A DNA stretch of 39,026 bases, taken from NCBI GenBank assembly GCA_001783595.1, contig MFMW01000005.1, forward strand, positions 18,377-57,402, written 5' to 3'. The notes under the pieces are model-generated. The model was not told where the DNA came from, did not search any database, and saw only the letters and a program-made list of their open reading frames with translations. This document shows positions 35,318 through 39,026 of this stretch, piece by piece (the first letter of the stretch is position 1; each line of letters starts with the position of its first letter). A program made the translations under genes and the position numbers. The stretch is from Candidatus Kuenenbacteria bacterium RIFCSPHIGHO2_02_FULL_39_13. GTDB taxonomy: Bacteria > Patescibacteriota > Patescibacteriia > UBA2196 > GWA2-42-15.

Positions 35318-35342
35318 CTAATCATTAGACGAACGGGCCGAA

Positions 35343-36578
35343 TTACTTGAACATTAAAAGCTGTGGGTTAATGAGCATTATCACCCCCAGTATCAAAAGC
35401 AAAATGCCGCCGATTAAATGCGAATATTTTATATATTTATTACTGCTAATTAAAAGCTGCCAGGTAAATCCAGCTATCAAAAGCACCGCAATATCGTCCA
35501 GCATATAGAAAAAATCATAAGTCAGCAAATAGAGATAGTAGCCGATTTTAGATAAATTATTTTGTGACAGCACCTGCGTATAAACCGCGGGAATACCGGC
35601 TGAACAAAGCAATTCAATTAAATTAACGCTAAAGGCCACCAATGCCACGGCAATTATTATGGCCAAAACCGATTTTTTTTGTATGGCGCGTTCCAGTCTG
35701 GCAATTAGTTTATTTTTAGTCGTTGCTGAAGTTACTTCGCAAGTCAATGCCGCCTGCTTTCTTTTTTTATAAAAATCATTCAGAAAATATATGCCCACCC
35801 CGACAGCCAGAATTCCAATCAGAATTTTGACCGCTGCCAGATAACCGACAAATAAAAAAGTATTAAACCAAGCTGTTAAAAACAGGAAATATGATAGGCT
35901 AGAGGCAATGATAAAAGTGCTGCCCACCAGCCACAGCTTTTTCTTTGAGCCAGTATTAATTAAAAGCGTAATTAAAACAGCCAAAGCCCACATAGAGCAT
36001 GGATTAAAGCCGTCTAATGTGCCCAAGATCACTGTTAGCAAAGGCAATGACAAATTTTTCAAATTAATCTCGCCAATCAGCGGATATTTTATTTTTTCCC
36101 CTATTGGAGATGCTGGTATTGGTTCGCTGCCGCCAGTATTATCCATCTTGCTTTTTACAATATATATATCCAAGAGCTGTTTTATCTTGGCGCCGGTCGT
36201 ATCTTCACTGCTAAAACCGAGCACCAGTTCATCGCCAATCACAGTGACTGGCACAGAGCCAGTTGCTTGCCCGCTTTTTTCTTGTGTCACCTGCAGTAGC
36301 AGCTGATAGTTTGCCTTATCATTCCAAGTTTCAAAGTTTAACCAGTCAATTTCCGGATAATCGTCTTTTATTTTTTGCAAAAAAATTGCTTCGTCATGGC
36401 AATGCGGACAGCCATCTCCCCAGAAAAAATAGACCGGCAGTTTTTCACTTTTTTGCGCCAACTGCGCTTGGCTCTCATTGGGCGCGTTAAGAGCGGCTTG
36501 GGCAGTCCCTGTATTAAAAAATACTCCCACTGCCAATAGGATAGTTAAAAACAGGCTAAATATAACAATCTTTTTCAT
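35343..36578 (-). CDS. thioredoxin/glutaredoxin-like domain fused to a CcdA/DsbD-like membrane domain
   Basis: signal/TM, VYFFWGDGCPHCHDEAIFLQKI, then multi-TM TLDGFNPCSMWALAVLITLL. Confidence 0.85.
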   Translation of the reverse strand: MKKIVIFSLFLTILLAVGVFFNTGTAQAALNAPNESQAQLAQKSEKLPVYFFWGDGCPHCHDEAIFLQKIKDDYPEIDWLNFETWNDKANYQLLLQVTQEKSGQATGSVPVTVIGDELVLGFSSEDTTGAKIKQLLDIYIVKSKMDNTGGSEPIPASPIGEKIKYPLIGEINLKNLSLPLLTVILGTLDGFNPCSMWALAVLITLLINTGSKKKLWLVGSTFIIASSLSYFLFLTAWFNTFLFVGYLAAVKILIGILAVGVGIYFLNDFYKKRKQAALTCEVTSATTKNKLIARLERAIQKKSVLAIIIAVALVAFSVNLIELLCSAGIPAVYTQVLSQNNLSKIGYYLYLLTYDFFYMLDDIAVLLIAGFTWQLLISSNKYIKYSHLIGGILLLILGVIMLINPQLLMFK

Positions 36579-36689
36579 GTAATTGATTATAAACCAAAAA
36601 TTAATTCAGGTCAATTTTGACTAAAATCAGTTTTTTTTGTAAAATAAGCAGTAACAAAGCTAATAATTTTTTAATTTAAAAAATTTAAC

Positions 36690-37280
36690 ATGAGCGCCTA
36701 TTACAATCTCAAGGCCATAATCTTAAAGCGTCAAGATTTTCGCGAAGATGATTTGCTCGTCACGGCATATTCGCGCGAAAAGGGTAAAGCCATTCTTCAG
36801 GCCAAGGGCGCTAAAAAGATATTAAGCAAGCTCGCCGGCCATTTGGAGCCGGTCTCTTTGTCTTATCTCAATGTGGTTGACGGCCGTTCCATTGACCAGC
36901 TCATTGGCGCGGAAATGCGCCAAAGTTACGGAAAAATAAAAACCAACCTCGCCAAACTTTCCCCGGCCGGCTGGTTTCTGAATTTGCTTGATCAGATGAC
37001 GATGGAAAATCATTCGGATCCGCGCATTTTTCAACTTACCCAAAAATACCTTGACTTTTTAGAGCAAGAGAGCAAAGATTACGAAATAGCTAAATTGGCG
37101 GTCGGGTTTAAGTTGCTGCATCTGTTAGGTTTGAATCCGGCCGCTAAAACTGAAGTTGAGCTTAAAGATGAGATAGGGTTTATTGTTAAAAACAATATTG
37201 AGGAGATTTATAAAAATAAAGAGATACAAATTAATCAGAATAAATTGGAAAAAATTTTGAATCAAGAAATACAAACATAA
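36690..37280 (+). CDS. recO: DNA repair protein RecO
   Basis: YYNLKAIILKRQDFREDDLLVTAYSREKGKAILQAKGAKKILSKLAGHLEPVSL. Confidence 0.88.
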   Translation: MSAYYNLKAIILKRQDFREDDLLVTAYSREKGKAILQAKGAKKILSKLAGHLEPVSLSYLNVVDGRSIDQLIGAEMRQSYGKIKTNLAKLSPAGWFLNLLDQMTMENHSDPRIFQLTQKYLDFLEQESKDYEIAKLAVGFKLLHLLGLNPAAKTEVELKDEIGFIVKNNIEEIYKNKEIQINQNKLEKILNQEIQT

Positions 37281-37282
37281 AT

Positions 37283-38437
37283 ATGTTTCATTCCTCATCC
37301 AGAACCCGAAAATCGTCAATCCGCAACAGGATTATCGCGACTCCGCACGGTAAAATCAGAACGCCGTTTTTTATGCCTGATGCCACGCAAGGCGCAGTCA
37401 AATTGATTGAAAGCGAAAAAATTAAAACCATTGGCGTGCCAGCCATGGTTGTGAATACTTTGCATCTTTATCTCCAGCCCGGCTTGAAAATTATTCAAAA
37501 GGCTGGCGGTATCCACCAATTTATGAATTGGCAAGGGCCTTTACTTTCAGATAGCGGGGGATACCAAGTGTTTTCTTTAATTTATAAAACCAAAGGCCGG
37601 GCGGGAAAAGTTTATGAAGATAAAGTAGTTTTTAGGTCGCCCATAGACGGCTCGCGGCACGAATTGACCCCGGAAAAATCCATTCAAATTCAATTCGCGC
37701 TTGGCACTGATATGATGGTCTGTCTGGACGATGTCCGGCCCAATGACACTGACCGGCGAGAGGCCGAAGCATCTGTTGAGCGGACGATTAAATGGGCGCG
37801 AAGGTGCAAGCGTGAATTTGAGAAACAAGTCAGAAGCCATAAGCCAAAAGTCAAAAGTTATCACCCGCCCCTGCTTTTTGGCGTGGTGCAGGGTGGTATT
37901 TTTCCTGATTTGCGGCGCGAATGCGCTAAAGAATTGGTGAAAATCGGTTTTGACGGCCTGGGCTATGGCGCCCGGCCGATTGATGAGAATGGAAAATTTT
38001 TAGAAGAAGTTTTAACCGCCACGACCGCAGCCATTCCGGAAAATTATTTGCGTTTTGCTCTGGGAGTCGGCACGCCGGAAGACGTTATTCGTTTCGCTCG
38101 GCTGGGCTGGGATATGTTTGACTGCGTCATTCCGACCCGGGAAGGCAGACATGGACGTTTATACCAAAGTCAAAAGTCAAAAATCCCTGCCTCGCCGGCA
38201 GGCAGGAAAAGTCAAAATTTTGGAAAAGATTTTTATAGAATTTTAAATATCACCAATGCGAAGTTTGCCATGGATTTTTCGCCAATCAATGCAGACAGCA
38301 AACTTCCGGAACTGCGCGAGCATTCCAAGGCCTATTTACACCATCTGTTCAAAGTCAGTGAACCACTGGGCCAACGCCTCGCCAGCTTGAATAATTTGGA
38401 GTTTTACAATAATTTGATACTAAAAATCGGCTCATGA
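37283..38437 (+). CDS. tgt: queuine tRNA-ribosyltransferase (Tgt) family protein, zinc cysteines absent
   Basis: MPDATQGAVKLI, LSDSGGYQVFSL, FGVVQGGIFPDLR, FDCVIPTREGRHGRLY. Confidence 0.9.
   Translation: MFHSSSRTRKSSIRNRIIATPHGKIRTPFFMPDATQGAVKLIESEKIKTIGVPAMVVNTLHLYLQPGLKIIQKAGGIHQFMNWQGPLLSDSGGYQVFSLIYKTKGRAGKVYEDKVVFRSPIDGSRHELTPEKSIQIQFALGTDMMVCLDDVRPNDTDRREAEASVERTIKWARRCKREFEKQVRSHKPKVKSYHPPLLFGVVQGGIFPDLRRECAKELVKIGFDGLGYGARPIDENGKFLEEVLTATTAAIPENYLRFALGVGTPEDVIRFARLGWDMFDCVIPTREGRHGRLYQSQKSKIPASPAGRKSQNFGKDFYRILNITNAKFAMDFSPINADSKLPELREHSKAYLHHLFKVSEPLGQRLASLNNLEFYNNLILKIGS
38183..38206. repeat. CCTGCC/GGCAGG palindromic insertion in tgt
   Basis: atccCTGCCtcgccGGCAGGCAGGaa; encodes a KIPASPAGRK spacer. 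Confidence 0.65.
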
Positions 38438-38460
38438 AGATATGTGAGCCAATTTTTTTA
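38429..38460 (+). terminator. rho-independent terminator overlapping the tgt stop
   Basis: GGCTCATgaagatATGTGAGCCaattttttt. Confidence 0.75.
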
Positions 38461-38543
38461 TCCACTTTTTCATTTGACCGCCGGGGATGGGTTATGATAT
38501 GTTTAAATTAACAAACGGGTCCCTAAAAAACAGGAGGTGGATT

Positions 38544-38669
38544 ATGTTGGTGCAGCTTATAACTTTAAGTTTGTGCCTATTGTTCCTCATCTCGATAATC
38601 GGAACACTAATTGAAACGATATTACACCCTCCCACCACCAAGAAAAAGGAAAACACAAATGGACAGTAG
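38544..38669 (+). CDS. small membrane peptide (41 aa)
   Basis: aggaggtggattATG; MLVQLITLSLCLLFLISIIGTLIETILHPPTTKKKENTNGQ. Confidence 0.6.
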   Translation: MLVQLITLSLCLLFLISIIGTLIETILHPPTTKKKENTNGQ

Positions 38670-38679
38670 GCCCAAAGAA

Positions 38680-38727
38680 AAAAGGGAACAACATCTAAAT
38701 GGATTTCCGATGTCTGTTCCCTTTTTA
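38680..38727 (+). terminator. terminator after the small peptide
   Basis: AAAGGGAACA...GATGtcTGTTCCCTTTTT. Confidence 0.8.
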
Positions 38728-38828
38728 TTTTTTTATTAGCACCCTCACATTTTGAGGGCGATAATAAAAAATAATAAAAACAAAAAAATTGAAATAACAA
38801 CCCAAATCATATCTCCTCCTCTAAAAAT

Positions 38829-38857
38829 TTGACATAAAGTACGATTTTCCCTATACT
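38829..38857 (+). promoter_or_regulatory. promoter of rplU
   Basis: TTGACA-17 nt-TATACT. Confidence 0.7.
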
Positions 38858-38887
38858 ACTTCTTAATATCCTTAATCTAACCATATT

Positions 38888-39026
38888 ATGCTAAAAATTG
38901 CAATTATCAAGACTGGCGGCAAGCAGTATATTGTCAAAGAAAAAGATATTTTGAAAGTGGAAAAACTCAAGGCCAATGCCGGCGACGAGCTTGATTTGGA
39001 AACCTTGCTTTTGGCCAATGAAGACG
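38888..39026 (+). CDS. rplU: 50S ribosomal protein bL21 (truncated at window end)
   Basis: MLKIAIIKTGGKQYIVKEKDILKVEKLKANAGDELDLETLLLANED. Confidence 0.93.
   Translation, partial: MLKIAIIKTGGKQYIVKEKDILKVEKLKANAGDELDLETLLLANED

Larger units (their letters stand above)
35180..35339 (-). pseudogene. interrupted tRNA-Glu-like gene (outer): acceptor, D-loop and T-arm present, D/anticodon region replaced by insertion
   Basis: 5' GGCCCGT TC GTCTAATGATTAG ... TCAT CCTGA TAAA AGGGGTTTGATTCCCCT ACGGGCT A CCA 3' on minus strand. Confidence 0.75.

Noticed and set aside
35180-35339. Self-splicing intron in a tRNA gene
   Set aside because: The insert is only 97 nt and consists of an inverted repeat plus a full tRNA; no group I or II core, and part of the outer tRNA is missing.
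38055-38246. Plus-strand ORF with SLPRRQAGK
   Set aside because: Alternative frame of tgt through the palindromic insertion.
38474-38498. Promoter TTGACC...TATGAT upstream of the small peptide
   Set aside because: 13-nt spacer is too short for a standard sigma70 promoter.

Overview
The window looks like an AT-rich chromosomal segment from a Candidate Phyla Radiation (Patescibacteria-like) bacterium. This is inferred from gene content and protein style; I ran no database search. Minus-strand left part: bL27 (rpmA) behind a DUF4258/DUF2283 pair, an orphan phosphohistidine (PEP-utilizer mobile) domain protein, a histidine phosphatase, and a pilM-N-O-like type IV pilus operon plus a PilX-like protein, interrupted by a four-helix-bundle ORF. 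Plus-strand middle part: NuoF-like subunit + [FeFe] hydrogenase + small membrane protein, a wHTH-MNT/HEPN pair, pgk, eno, a second orphan phosphohistidine protein, a DUF559 endonuclease, gpmI, a mannose-1-P guanylyltransferase-like gene, mltG, an L10 leader with rplJ-rplL, a PP2C-like/beta-propeller membrane protein, a degenerate wHTH-NTase, a pseudouridine synthase, thyA, a RibD-type reductase, a gutted alpha/beta hydrolase, glycosyltransferases, CYTH, murF, a thioredoxin/CcdA fusion, recO, a Tgt homologue without the zinc-site cysteines, and the start of rplU. The most unusual signal is at 35180-35339 (minus): a complete tRNA-Glu(CUC) at the tip of a perfect 13-bp inverted repeat, embedded inside a second tRNA-Glu-like gene whose D/anticodon region it replaces. 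Also notable: palindromic repeats that enter coding frames (pgk, a glycosyltransferase, tgt), a 334-bp element bounded by an 18-bp perfect inverted repeat between pgk and eno, and dispersed CAATAAN heptamer arrays that supply stop codons and flank the four-helix-bundle gene in inverted orientation.
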